Position numbers and translations under genes: made by a program | Notes under the pieces: model-generated | Seen by the model: only the letters and a program-made list of their open reading frames with translations | What the model was told of the DNA's origin: nothing | The model's database searches: none | Shown: positions 11,974-20,429 of the stretch, piece by piece | How positions within the stretch are numbered: position 1 is the stretch's first letter | How the letters are laid out: each line of letters begins with the position of its first letter | Source of the DNA: Limnohabitans sp. | GTDB taxonomy: Bacteria > Pseudomonadota > Gammaproteobacteria > Burkholderiales > Burkholderiaceae_C | DNA: 36,063 nucleotides | Assembly: GCA_018883455.1 (NCBI GenBank) | Contig: VEQC01000005.1 | Location: forward strand, 1-36,063 | Direction: 5' to 3'

Positions 11974-13926
11974 TCAGAGGTCGAGTGCAGGGCGCAGCAG
12001 ACGGCTGCGTCGGTAATGCCAGCGCCCCACGCGTGTGGCCAAGGCCGCCGCGCAACACCCGAGCGAAACCGTGAGCGCCCATGGCAGCAACCAATGTCCT
12101 CCGTAGGCGTCAAAAATCACCGCCTTCAAGCCGCGCACCAACCAGGTCATGGGCAGCCACGGGCTGAGCGCAGCGTAGAAGTCGCCACTGAGCTCGACGG
12201 GCATGACGCCGCCCGAGGAGGAGATCTGCAGCGCCAGCAAGAGCATCGCCAAGGCTTTGCCAGCGTCGCCGCCCAACCGCACGAGCAAGAGCAAGACCAT
12301 GGCAAAGGACAGGGCGGCCGTGAGCATGAGCAAAGGCAAGCGCCACGAGCCCTGGGGGGCGAGGCCAAACCAAGCCCACAAGACCACGAGGAGCAAGAGC
12401 GTTTGCAATGTCACCACCACCGCGGGCACGGAGGCTTTGCCCAGGAGTTTGGCGGTGCGCGTATAGGGCCGCGCAAACAAGGAAAGATGGCGACTGCGAA
12501 TGAGGAAAATGGCGATCCCCGCCCCCAGCCAAAGGGCAATCGGAATGACATTGGGCACCATGGCCGCGCCCAAGTGGCGCACGGGCGAGATCACTCGCAG
12601 CTCACTCGCCACCGAATGGGCCAGCCCTTCGGGGCTGCCATCGAGCAGACGCACTTCGGTGGGCAATTTGTTGACCAACCATTCGGTCGAGGCGCTGAGA
12701 AAAACACTGCCCTCGTGCAACTGCCGCAACCCTTGGTCGAGTTGGGTTTGCCCCTTGGTGAGTTCGGCCATGCCGGTTTGGAGAGGGGTGATTTGGTTCG
12801 CCTCCGGCAGCTTCGCAATGGTTTGCTGCAAGCTGCCCCGTAAGTCGCGCACCCCGAAGGCCAAGCTGCGCACGCCCTCGCGCAGTTGCTCGGATGCCTG
12901 GCTGATTTGCTTGTGTCCCTGCTGGGTGCGTTGCAAACCGTCCCGCATCTCGACCAAGCCGGTTTGCAAGGGCTCAACGGGTTCCCCATAGCGCAAGGCG
13001 CCTAAGAACGAGCTGTCCTGCTGCTGGCGGAATTGCTCCACGCCCTGCACGAGCTTGACGCTGCCCGCGTGCAAACTGCCGAGCGCTTTGTCGACCTCTT
13101 GGTGCGCTGCGGCGAGTTCATCGGCGCCGATGCGAATGCGCCGCACGTCCTCCGAAGGGGGCAGTGAAGCCTCTAGGCCGCGCACATACTGGCCGAGCTG
13201 CTGTGCGCCCGTGGCGAGTTTGCCCACTTCTTCCTGCAGTCGCCCACCACCTTGTTGCAGCTTATGGCCCGCCCTGGACGCCTCTTGCAGGCCGGTGCTC
13301 AGGCTTTGGCTGCCCTGGTGAATTTTGCCGATCGCCAAGCGCAGCGCCGCCAAATCGTTCTGGCCGACTTTATCGGTCAGCACGAACTTCCAGCGTTGCT
13401 CGTTGAGCGTTTGGTTGAGGTCGGCGTCGAGATCCTCGGCAAACTTCTTGGCGATTTGAAAGGTTTGGTAGTTATTGCCCGCTGAGGCGAAAACCTCCAG
13501 ACGTCCCTCGTCGGCGGTGCGCCCCGGCAAGGCCAGGGCCGAGAAATCCGGTGGCACGATGATGGCAAAGGCCAAGTCACCCTGGCGCACACCCTCTCGG
13601 GCCTGCGCGATGTCGTCCATGGGGTAGTAGCCAAAGTTTTTTTTCTGCAGCAGCTTGGCGGCGAGTTCGTCCCCAATGTTGACGTGTTGTTCGCGGTAGG
13701 CGTAGCCTTTGTCGAGGTTCACCAGTCCCACGCGCAGAGACTGGGTGTGGGCGTTGGGATCCCACAAGCTGCTGAGGTAAATCAGCACGTACAGCGCGGG
13801 GATGCACACCACCACCGCCAAGGCCGCGACCCAACGCGGCTGTGCGAGCGCGAGCGCGAGTTCGACGCGGGCGATGCGTTGGGCCTGACGCCAGGTTCGG
13901 CCAAAGACGGGCGCGTTTACGTGCAT
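11974..13926 (-). CDS. YhgE/Pip-domain membrane protein
   Basis: N-terminal TM then GLVNLDKGYAYREQHVNIGDELAAKLLQ, long Q/L-rich coiled-coil with LxxG repeats, C-terminal multi-TM block (ABC-2-like). Start set at ATG 13926 (MHVNAPVFGRTWRQ). Confidence 0.85.
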   Translation of the reverse strand: MHVNAPVFGRTWRQAQRIARVELALALAQPRWVAALAVVVCIPALYVLIYLSSLWDPNAHTQSLRVGLVNLDKGYAYREQHVNIGDELAAKLLQKKNFGYYPMDDIAQAREGVRQGDLAFAIIVPPDFSALALPGRTADEGRLEVFASAGNNYQTFQIAKKFAEDLDADLNQTLNEQRWKFVLTDKVGQNDLAALRLAIGKIHQGSQSLSTGLQEASRAGHKLQQGGGRLQEEVGKLATGAQQLGQYVRGLEASLPPSEDVRRIRIGADELAAAHQEVDKALGSLHAGSVKLVQGVEQFRQQQDSSFLGALRYGEPVEPLQTGLVEMRDGLQRTQQGHKQISQASEQLREGVRSLAFGVRDLRGSLQQTIAKLPEANQITPLQTGMAELTKGQTQLDQGLRQLHEGSVFLSASTEWLVNKLPTEVRLLDGSPEGLAHSVASELRVISPVRHLGAAMVPNVIPIALWLGAGIAIFLIRSRHLSLFARPYTRTAKLLGKASVPAVVVTLQTLLLLVVLWAWFGLAPQGSWRLPLLMLTAALSFAMVLLLLVRLGGDAGKALAMLLLALQISSSGGVMPVELSGDFYAALSPWLPMTWLVRGLKAVIFDAYGGHWLLPWALTVSLGCCAAALATRVGRWHYRRSRLLRPALDL

Positions 13927-13970
13927 GCCCGTACTGTAGGGTAATTTCGGGGAGGGGCGCAGATATTTTG

Positions 13971-13986
13971 AAAATTGATCAATTTT
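13971..13986. promoter_or_regulatory. Perfect 16-bp palindrome, candidate operator upstream of YhgE/Pip gene
   Basis: AAAATTGATCAATTTT, its own reverse complement, 45 bp upstream of the start at 13926, overlapping the stop codon of the upstream EamA gene. Confidence 0.45.
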
Positions 13987-14836
13987 TGTGATCAGCTTGC
14001 AAGCCCCAGGCCGCGCCCATCGAAGCAACCATGATGCAAGCCATGGCCACGAACTGCAACACGCTCAGTGACTCGGCCAAGATCACCCAGCCGGCGAGCG
14101 CGCCAATGACGGGCTCGAGGCTCAGGAGAATGCTAAAGGTGTGGCGCGGCAAGTGATGGAGCGCGTACATCTCCAAGGCGTAGGGCACGGCACTCGAGAG
14201 CAAAGCCACCACCAGCCCTGCCGCCCACCATTGCGGCTCCAGCCATGTCGTGCCGGCCTGCCACGTGCCCAGGGGCACGACCAACATGGCCGCCGCCATC
14301 ATGCCCATGGGAGTGGCATAGCGGCCATGGCGTTGGGCCACTATTTGCCCGACGACGATGTAGGCCGCCCAATACACGGCCGCCGCCCCCGCAAAAGCCA
14401 CACCGGCCGGGTCCAGCGGTGCGTCTGTCTCCAAACCGGTTTGGGGCAACAGTAGGCCCATGCCCGTCGCCGCCAACGCCACCCACACCCCATCGCGCGC
14501 GTGCCGCGAACTCCACAGCGCCACGGCCAAGGGCCCAGTGAACTCAATCGCGATGGCCAGTCCAATTGGGATTCGACTCACCGATTCATAGAACAAAAAA
14601 TTCATCAGCCCCAAGATCAGCCCATAGGCGAGCAAGAGGGGCAGATCCGTCCTGCGCCAACGATGCCGCCAAGGCCGCAAGACCGCGACCAACATCACCG
14701 CGGCCAAGCCGATGCGCAAAGCCGAGACGCCGCCCACCCCCACCTCGTCAAACAAGGTTTTGGCGAACGACGAACCGATGCAAAGAGAGACCAAGGAGCC
14801 CAAAAGGGCCAGCAGGGGCCAGAGATGAACATTCAC
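13979..14836 (-). CDS. EamA/DMT-family transporter (RhtA-like)
   Basis: VNVHLWPLLALLGSLVSLCIGSSFAKTLFDEVGVGGVSALRIGLAAVML...SSAVPYALEMYALHHLPRHTFSILLSLEPVIGALAGWVILAE. GTG start inferred at 14836. Confidence 0.88.
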   Translation of the reverse strand: MNVHLWPLLALLGSLVSLCIGSSFAKTLFDEVGVGGVSALRIGLAAVMLVAVLRPWRHRWRRTDLPLLLAYGLILGLMNFLFYESVSRIPIGLAIAIEFTGPLAVALWSSRHARDGVWVALAATGMGLLLPQTGLETDAPLDPAGVAFAGAAAVYWAAYIVVGQIVAQRHGRYATPMGMMAAAMLVVPLGTWQAGTTWLEPQWWAAGLVVALLSSAVPYALEMYALHHLPRHTFSILLSLEPVIGALAGWVILAESLSVLQFVAMACIMVASMGAAWGLQADHKN

Positions 14837-14964
14837 ACGGGGATTGTGCCGTTTGCCGTTGGCTGCGGTGCCACAAGTTGCGCTTTCTGTGTCGCCCACC
14901 AAACCCGAGTGTTGCAGTGGGTTTTTCTTGACCCCACTCTCGCCAGGTTCGATGATCACACGAG

Positions 14965-15001
14965 CATTTCAGGCTGGAAACATTGTTTCACTATAGAAAC
15001 A
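14965..15001. promoter_or_regulatory. Site A: four-half-site operator candidate for IclR-type regulator
   Basis: CATTTC-N6-GAAACA-N1-TGTTTC-N6-GAAACA; contains perfect inverted repeats GAAACA-T-TGTTTC and TGTTTC-ACTATA-GAAACA. Same geometry as 30122-30158. Confidence 0.65.
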
Positions 15002-15107
15002 CGCAAACGGCATGTTGTCCTCCTGCGCACCGCCCCCGCACGCCGTGAGGGCGTTGCCCAGGCCCGGCGGCAAACCGTTAGGATTCCACCGACAACCGAG
15101 ATCAACC

Positions 15108-16073
15108 ATGCGCATTTTGGGTATCGACGAAATCACCTTTGCGGCGACGGATTTGTCCCGCTGCCAGCAATTCTTTGCCGACTGGGGCATGACGCTGGTG
15201 GAAGAAGCGCCCACGCGGCGTGTCTTTGAAACCCTCAATGGCTGCCGCGTGATCGTGGCCGACCCCAGCCACCCGGGCTTGCCCGCAGGCGTGGAGGCCG
15301 ATCCCACGGTGCGTGAGTTGGTGTGGGCCGTTGGCGAAGCGAGCGAATTGGAGGCCATCGCCCAAGCCATGCAGGGGCAACCTGGTTTTGTGCGAACGTC
15401 TGATCGTGTGGGCTGCACAGACCCCAATGGTCTGGCCATTCGGGTGCAGGTCACCCGCAAAAAACCCCTCACCCTGCCCTGCGCGCAAATGAACACGTGG
15501 AACGAGCGTCCGCGCTTGAACCAGCCGAGCCCGGCGTATGAACGGGCTCAACCGGTTGAGGTCGGGCATGTCGTGTTTTTTGTGACTGACTTGCAGGCCG
15601 TCACCGCGTTTTATGAAAGCGTGCTGGGCTTTGTGCTCTCTGACCGCTACCCAGGGCGTGGCCACTTCCTGCGCTGCGCCCCACGCGGGGGGCACCACGA
15701 CCTCTTCTTGTTGCAGACCCCGGAGGCGCGCAGGGGTCTCAACCATGTGGCCTTCACCGTGCGCGACGTGCACGAGGTGTTTGGAGGAGGCCTGCACATG
15801 TCACGCTGCGGTTGGGAGACCGAGCTGGGCCCCGGCCGTCACCCCGTTTCCTCGGCCATCTTCTGGTACTTCAACAGCCCCGCGGGTGCCCTCTGGGAGT
15901 ACTACACCGACGAAGACGAATTGACCGCCGAGTGGCAGCCCCGCGACTTCACGCCCGGGCCCACGGTGTTTGCCGAATGGGCGATCAAGGGCGGTATCGA
16001 TGGCCACACACGGCGGCAACACCTTGCAGCGGCCCCGAGTGGCCAATTCATGACCGACAAACCCAAGCCTTAA
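15108..16073 (+). CDS. VOC-superfamily protein, extradiol-dioxygenase-like
   Basis: Two VOC-like halves; C-terminal half keeps candidate metal ligands VGHVVFFVTD, LNHVAFTV and LWEYY (H/H/E). Start set at ATG 15108. Confidence 0.85.
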   Translation: MRILGIDEITFAATDLSRCQQFFADWGMTLVEEAPTRRVFETLNGCRVIVADPSHPGLPAGVEADPTVRELVWAVGEASELEAIAQAMQGQPGFVRTSDRVGCTDPNGLAIRVQVTRKKPLTLPCAQMNTWNERPRLNQPSPAYERAQPVEVGHVVFFVTDLQAVTAFYESVLGFVLSDRYPGRGHFLRCAPRGGHHDLFLLQTPEARRGLNHVAFTVRDVHEVFGGGLHMSRCGWETELGPGRHPVSSAIFWYFNSPAGALWEYYTDEDELTAEWQPRDFTPGPTVFAEWAIKGGIDGHTRRQHLAAAPSGQFMTDKPKP

Positions 16074-16110
16074 GGCCCCCTCGCCCCTGCGCTGATTGGA
16101 GGACAAGCCC

Positions 16111-16335
16111 ATGCCATCTCGCCCGCTCTACAACGAAACCCATCAACACCGCGACGGTGCCCCCACCGCCTATGAGAGCCTCTTAGGTGATGCCTTGGAG
16201 CGTGCGTTCGCCATGGGCATCCATGACCTCGAGGGGCTGGTGGCCTACCTCAACGCCTCCGGCCCCACGGGCCCCAATGGGCAGGCCTGGACGCCCGCGC
16301 TCTATCAACAAGAAATGGCGCGCTTGGGCGCCTGA
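16111..16335 (+). CDS. Small 74-aa protein resembling the 'recombinase-like helix-turn-helix' family, co-located with Rieske oxygenase
   Basis: MPSRPLYNETHQHRDGAPTAYESLLGDALERAFAMGIHDLEGLVAYLNASGPTGPNGQAWTPALYQQEMARLGA; preceded by GGAGGA ribosome-binding site. Confidence 0.7.
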   Translation: MPSRPLYNETHQHRDGAPTAYESLLGDALERAFAMGIHDLEGLVAYLNASGPTGPNGQAWTPALYQQEMARLGA

Positions 16336-16359
16336 CCCGCCTTGCCCTTGGAGTTCCGC

Positions 16360-17403
16360 ATGCACACCGCTGTTTTGACCCCACCAGTCGACCCCATCGA
16401 GCAGGTGCTCTCGGTCGGCTTGAAAGACCTTTGGTATCCCATTTGCCCCTCGGGCTTTGTGAAGGACAACCCCGTCTCGCTGCGCCGACTGGGCTACAAA
16501 ATCGTGCTTTGGCGTGATGCGAGTGGCCAAGTCCACGCCTTGGAAGACCACTGCCCGCACCGAGGCGCGCCGCTCTCCCTGGGCGTGATTCTGGGCGACC
16601 GCATGGCCTGCGCCTACCACGGCGTGGAGGTGCGCTGCGATGGCACGGTCATGCGCGTGCCGGGCAGCCCCGGCTGCAAACTCGAGGGCGCACGACCCAC
16701 GCGTCGCTTTTTGACCGAGGAGCGTCACGGGGCTATTTTTCTCTACAACGCCACCGACCCGCACCTCGACAGCGCGCCGCCCCTGGAACTGCCCGAACCG
16801 CTTGCCTCGCCCGAGTGGTCGTCTTTCCTCTGCTACGTCGAATGGGCCTGCGACTACCGCTACGTGATGGACAACGTGATGGACCCCATGCACGGCGTCT
16901 ACTTGCACAAGCAGTCGCACACCATGAGTGAGGGCGACGCGCACGCGGAATTTCAAATTCGCGACTTGCCCGAAATCGAGGGGTTTGTGTTCGAGAAAAA
17001 AGGCCAGCGCGATGTGAACTTCGACTGGACCGAATGGCGCGAAGCCGGCCACATTCACACCATGCGCCTAGAGATCCCCTACCCCAAGACGGGTGGCCCA
17101 GGGGGCAACTTCACGATTGTGGGGTCGTATGTGCCCGCCGAAAAAAATGTGACCGGGGTGTTCTTTTGGCGCTGCCGCAAAGTCAGCGGTTGGCAGCGCG
17201 ACACCTGGCGTTTCCTCTACAAAAACCGTCTGGAGCAACGGCACTGGAACGTGCTCGAGCAAGACCGCGTGGCCATTGAAGCCATGGAGCCCAACGCCAA
17301 CACCCGCGAGTTTCTCTACCAGCACGATTTGGGCATCGTGCGCTTGCGTCGTCGCTTAAAAGCCCTGGCGCAAGCCCAGATCGACCGCAGCACCACGGCC
17401 TGA
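16360..17403 (+). CDS. Rieske (2Fe-2S) aromatic ring-hydroxylating oxygenase, alpha subunit-type
   Basis: Rieske ligands CPHRGAPLS and CAYHGVEV; mononuclear iron motif DNVMDPMHGVYLHKQSH (D/E..H-x4-H type). Confidence 0.93.
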   Translation: MHTAVLTPPVDPIEQVLSVGLKDLWYPICPSGFVKDNPVSLRRLGYKIVLWRDASGQVHALEDHCPHRGAPLSLGVILGDRMACAYHGVEVRCDGTVMRVPGSPGCKLEGARPTRRFLTEERHGAIFLYNATDPHLDSAPPLELPEPLASPEWSSFLCYVEWACDYRYVMDNVMDPMHGVYLHKQSHTMSEGDAHAEFQIRDLPEIEGFVFEKKGQRDVNFDWTEWREAGHIHTMRLEIPYPKTGGPGGNFTIVGSYVPAEKNVTGVFFWRCRKVSGWQRDTWRFLYKNRLEQRHWNVLEQDRVAIEAMEPNANTREFLYQHDLGIVRLRRRLKALAQAQIDRSTTA

Positions 17404-17422
17404 GTGCCGGGCGCGCCTGGCC

Positions 17423-18562
17423 TCAAATGGGGGGCAAGGCCACGCCCCAGGCGTCGTAGCCATAGACCCAATCGGCATTGCCCTGGGTTTTGAGCCACTG
17501 ATTGCCGCGCGAGGCGATCTGAATTTTGGCGGTGCGCTCCTGTCTGGCTTGCGCGTAGACCTGCAAAGCTTGCAACGCGCCTGCGCGCGTACTCACCCCT
17601 GCGAGGCACCGGCCCAGTACCACCCCGTCCTCAATCGCCATGCCCGCGCCTTGCGCCATGAAGGGCAACATGGGGTGGCAGGCATCGCCCAGCAAAGTCA
17701 CCGCCTGCATCGACCACTGCGGCAGAGGATCGCGTTCGTACAAGGCGCTCTTGAGCGTGGTGTCACAGGCCTCGAGCAAGGCGCGCGCATCGGGGTGAAA
17801 GTCTTGGTAGAACGCGCGCAGTTCGGCCACATCGCCCGGGCTCGTCCAGGACTCCTCGGTCCAGCTCTCCTGACCGGTGGTGGCAAACACAAAGGTCTCA
17901 CGCCCTTGGCTGAGCGGAAAAGTAACGATCTGGCTCTGCGGATTGGGGCCCCACCATTTGGTAAAGGCCTCGATTTCGGGAACGTGGCGCACCCGCTGCG
18001 TGGGCACCACCGAGCGGAAAGAGACGACCCCGGTAAAGCGCGGGTACTCCTCGCCAAACAAGGCCGCACGCACGCGCGAGTGAATGCCGTCGGCGCCCAC
18101 CACCACATCGAAGTGCGCCTGCGCACCGCCCACGAACTGCAAGTGCACCCCTTGCGCGTCTTGGGTGAGGCGCTCCAAGCGGTGGTCAAAGCGCATTTGG
18201 CTCAAGGGAAACTGCTCGGCCAACGCGGTGATCACATCGGCCCGGTGAATGGTCACTTGGGGTGCGCCATAACGGCGCTCGGCCTCATCGCCCATGGGCA
18301 GGCGCGAGGTTTCGAGCCCGGTGTCCCAATCGCGGCTGATGCGAAACGTGGGCTTGGCCCCCATGCGCCGAACGGCCGGCCCCGCCCCGAGGCCATCGAT
18401 GGCGCGCACCACATTGGGAGTGAGGTTGATATCGGCGCCCACGCGCGCGAAATCTTTGGCCTGCTCGAAGACCGTGACCATATGGCCGCGTTGGTGCAAA
18501 GCGATGGCGGCAGACAAGCCCCCCACACCCCCGCCCACAATGCCGATGTTGAGTCCTGTCAT
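17423..18562 (-). CDS. FAD-dependent aromatic monooxygenase (NicC / salicylate hydroxylase-like)
   Basis: GxGxxG: IGIVGGGVGGLSAAIALHQRGH; VVGADGIHSRVR; LLGDACHPMLPFMAQGAGMAIED; C-terminal WVYGYD similar to 6-hydroxynicotinate 3-monooxygenase. Start set at ATG 18562. Confidence 0.9.
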   Translation of the reverse strand: MTGLNIGIVGGGVGGLSAAIALHQRGHMVTVFEQAKDFARVGADINLTPNVVRAIDGLGAGPAVRRMGAKPTFRISRDWDTGLETSRLPMGDEAERRYGAPQVTIHRADVITALAEQFPLSQMRFDHRLERLTQDAQGVHLQFVGGAQAHFDVVVGADGIHSRVRAALFGEEYPRFTGVVSFRSVVPTQRVRHVPEIEAFTKWWGPNPQSQIVTFPLSQGRETFVFATTGQESWTEESWTSPGDVAELRAFYQDFHPDARALLEACDTTLKSALYERDPLPQWSMQAVTLLGDACHPMLPFMAQGAGMAIEDGVVLGRCLAGVSTRAGALQALQVYAQARQERTAKIQIASRGNQWLKTQGNADWVYGYDAWGVALPPI

Positions 18563-18581
18563 GGCGTGCTTCCCCCTGCGA

Positions 18582-19358
18582 TCAAACACTGTTGAAGGAG
18601 CCGCCATCGAGCAGAAGGTTCTGCCCGTTGATGTACCCCGCGTGCACACTGCACAAAAAAGCACAGGTGTGCCCAAATTCAGAAGGCTGACCCAAGCGGC
18701 GCGCAGGGTGTTTGGCCAAACGGCGCTCGACCACTTGCGCCACGCTCAGGCCCTCGCGCTCGGCTTGGCGCGCAAAGTTGCTCGCCAGCCGGGCCGTGTC
18801 AAAAGTACCCGGCAGCAAATTGTTGATGGTCACCCCGCTCGAAGCCACGCTGCGCGCAAGCCCCGCCACAAAACCGGTGAGCCCACTGCGCGCTCCGGTG
18901 GAGAGCCCTAGGCCCTCGACCGGCGATTTCACGGCACTTGAGGTGATGTTGATGATGCGCCCAAAGCCACGCGCCATCATGCCATCGACCGTGGCCTTGA
19001 TGAGTTCGATGGGGGCGAGCATATTGGCGTCAATGGCCCGCAGCCACGCCTGACGATCCCATTGCCGAAAATCCCCCGGGGGGGGGCCGCCGGCATTGGT
19101 CACCACGATGTCGTAATCGCGCGTGACCGCAAAAATGCGCGCGCGTCCCTCTTCGGTCGTGACGTCGGCACAAATCGCTCGCGCGTGGCCGGGGCCGCTC
19201 GTGTTGAGGCGATCGACGGCCGCTTGTAGCGGCCCCTCGGTGCGCGCGACCATCGTCACGTGCACGCCTTCGGCCACCAAGGCCTGCGCGCAGGCCAGCC
19301 CCAAGCCCGCGCTGGCCCCGCAGACCAGCGCTTGTTTGCCCGAGATGCCAAGATCCAT
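18582..19358 (-). CDS. SDR-family oxidoreductase
   Basis: GASAGLGLACAQALV Rossmann motif, VTNAGGPPPG (NAG motif), C-terminal YINGQNLLLDGG. Classical YxxxK is degenerate (STGARSGLTGF). Confidence 0.9.
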   Translation of the reverse strand: MDLGISGKQALVCGASAGLGLACAQALVAEGVHVTMVARTEGPLQAAVDRLNTSGPGHARAICADVTTEEGRARIFAVTRDYDIVVTNAGGPPPGDFRQWDRQAWLRAIDANMLAPIELIKATVDGMMARGFGRIINITSSAVKSPVEGLGLSTGARSGLTGFVAGLARSVASSGVTINNLLPGTFDTARLASNFARQAEREGLSVAQVVERRLAKHPARRLGQPSEFGHTCAFLCSVHAGYINGQNLLLDGGSFNSV

Positions 19359-19383
19359 ACAGGGTGCTCCCGTTGCAGAGGGG

Positions 19384-20409
19384 TTAATCCGCCGTGATGC
19401 GGCGCGCGCGAATCACGCGCGCCCAATCGGCCGTTTCCTTGCGCATGTGCGCGGCGAATTCGCCCGGGCGCATGGGGGTGAGTTGCAAACCTTGGGCCTG
19501 GAGTTTCTCCAGCACTGCGGGTTGCGACAGAATCTCGTGCGCGTCTAGCGCCAATTGCTCGGCCAGCGCGGCGGGCGTGCCCGCCGGGGCGAGCAAGCCG
19601 TACCAAGAGGTGACGATCACCCCGGCCACGCCCTGCTCGGCCAAGGTGGGAATATCCGCCGCCACGGGACTGCGCGTGGTGTCGGTCACGCCCAAGGCCA
19701 CCAGCTTGCCGCTGCGGATAAAGGGCAGCGTAGCGGGCAAGTTGCTAAACATCATGGGCACCACGCCCGCGAGCATGTCGTTGAGCGCGGGGCCTGTGCC
19801 TTTGTAGGGCACGTGCAGGATCTCGGTCTGGGTTTGCGATTTGAACAACTCACCCGCCAGGTGTAAGCCACTGCCCACACCGGGTGACGCATAGGAGAGA
19901 CTATCGGGCTGGCGTTTGGCGCGTGCGAGCAACTCACTCAAGCTCGTGATCTTGGATTGCGGGCTGACCACCAGCACATTGGGCGCTTTGGCCAACATGG
20001 TCACAGGGGTGAAATCACGCTCGACGTTGAACGGGAAATTGGGCATCAAGGTGGGGTTGATGGTGAGGTTGCCCGCAGGCACCACCAGCAAAGTGTGGCC
20101 ATCGGGTTTACCACGGCGCACTTTGTCCATGCCCAGATTGCCCGCCGCACCTGGCAAGTTCTCCACCACGGCGGCTTGGTCATAGCGTTGCGCCAGACCA
20201 TCGGCCAGCAATCGTGAGAGCGTGTCTACAGGCCCGCCGGGCGGAAACGGCGAGATGATGGCAAAGCGCTCCTGGCGCAATTGCTTGACCACGGCCGGGT
20301 CGGGTTGGGCTTGTGCAAGCCCCACCGTGGCCCAGGCGAGCAACACCCCGCCAAGCCAAAGCCTTCTTCCCCAATGCCCTTGACCGACCCGCTTCTTCGC
20401 GTCACGCAT
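19384..20409 (-). CDS. Bug/TctC-family tripartite tricarboxylate transporter substrate-binding protein
   Basis: Signal peptide then FAIISPFPPGGPVDTLSRLLADGLAQRY..VVENLPGAAGNLGMDKVRRGKPDGHTLL typical of the Bug family; start at 20409. Confidence 0.93.
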   Translation of the reverse strand: MRDAKKRVGQGHWGRRLWLGGVLLAWATVGLAQAQPDPAVVKQLRQERFAIISPFPPGGPVDTLSRLLADGLAQRYDQAAVVENLPGAAGNLGMDKVRRGKPDGHTLLVVPAGNLTINPTLMPNFPFNVERDFTPVTMLAKAPNVLVVSPQSKITSLSELLARAKRQPDSLSYASPGVGSGLHLAGELFKSQTQTEILHVPYKGTGPALNDMLAGVVPMMFSNLPATLPFIRSGKLVALGVTDTTRSPVAADIPTLAEQGVAGVIVTSWYGLLAPAGTPAALAEQLALDAHEILSQPAVLEKLQAQGLQLTPMRPGEFAAHMRKETADWARVIRARRITAD

Positions 20410-20429
20410 GACAGACTCCTTGTTGTACT

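Noticed and set aside
16111-16335. Literal interpretation of the 74-aa protein as a recombinase or mobile-element relic
   Set aside because: No recombinase catalytic residues, no flanking repeats, and operonic placement with enzymes; retained only as an accessory-protein candidate.
17549-18595. 348-aa plus-strand ORF antisense to the FAD monooxygenase
   Set aside because: Antisense of a convincing flavoprotein; translation lacks recognisable motifs and is GC-artefact-like.
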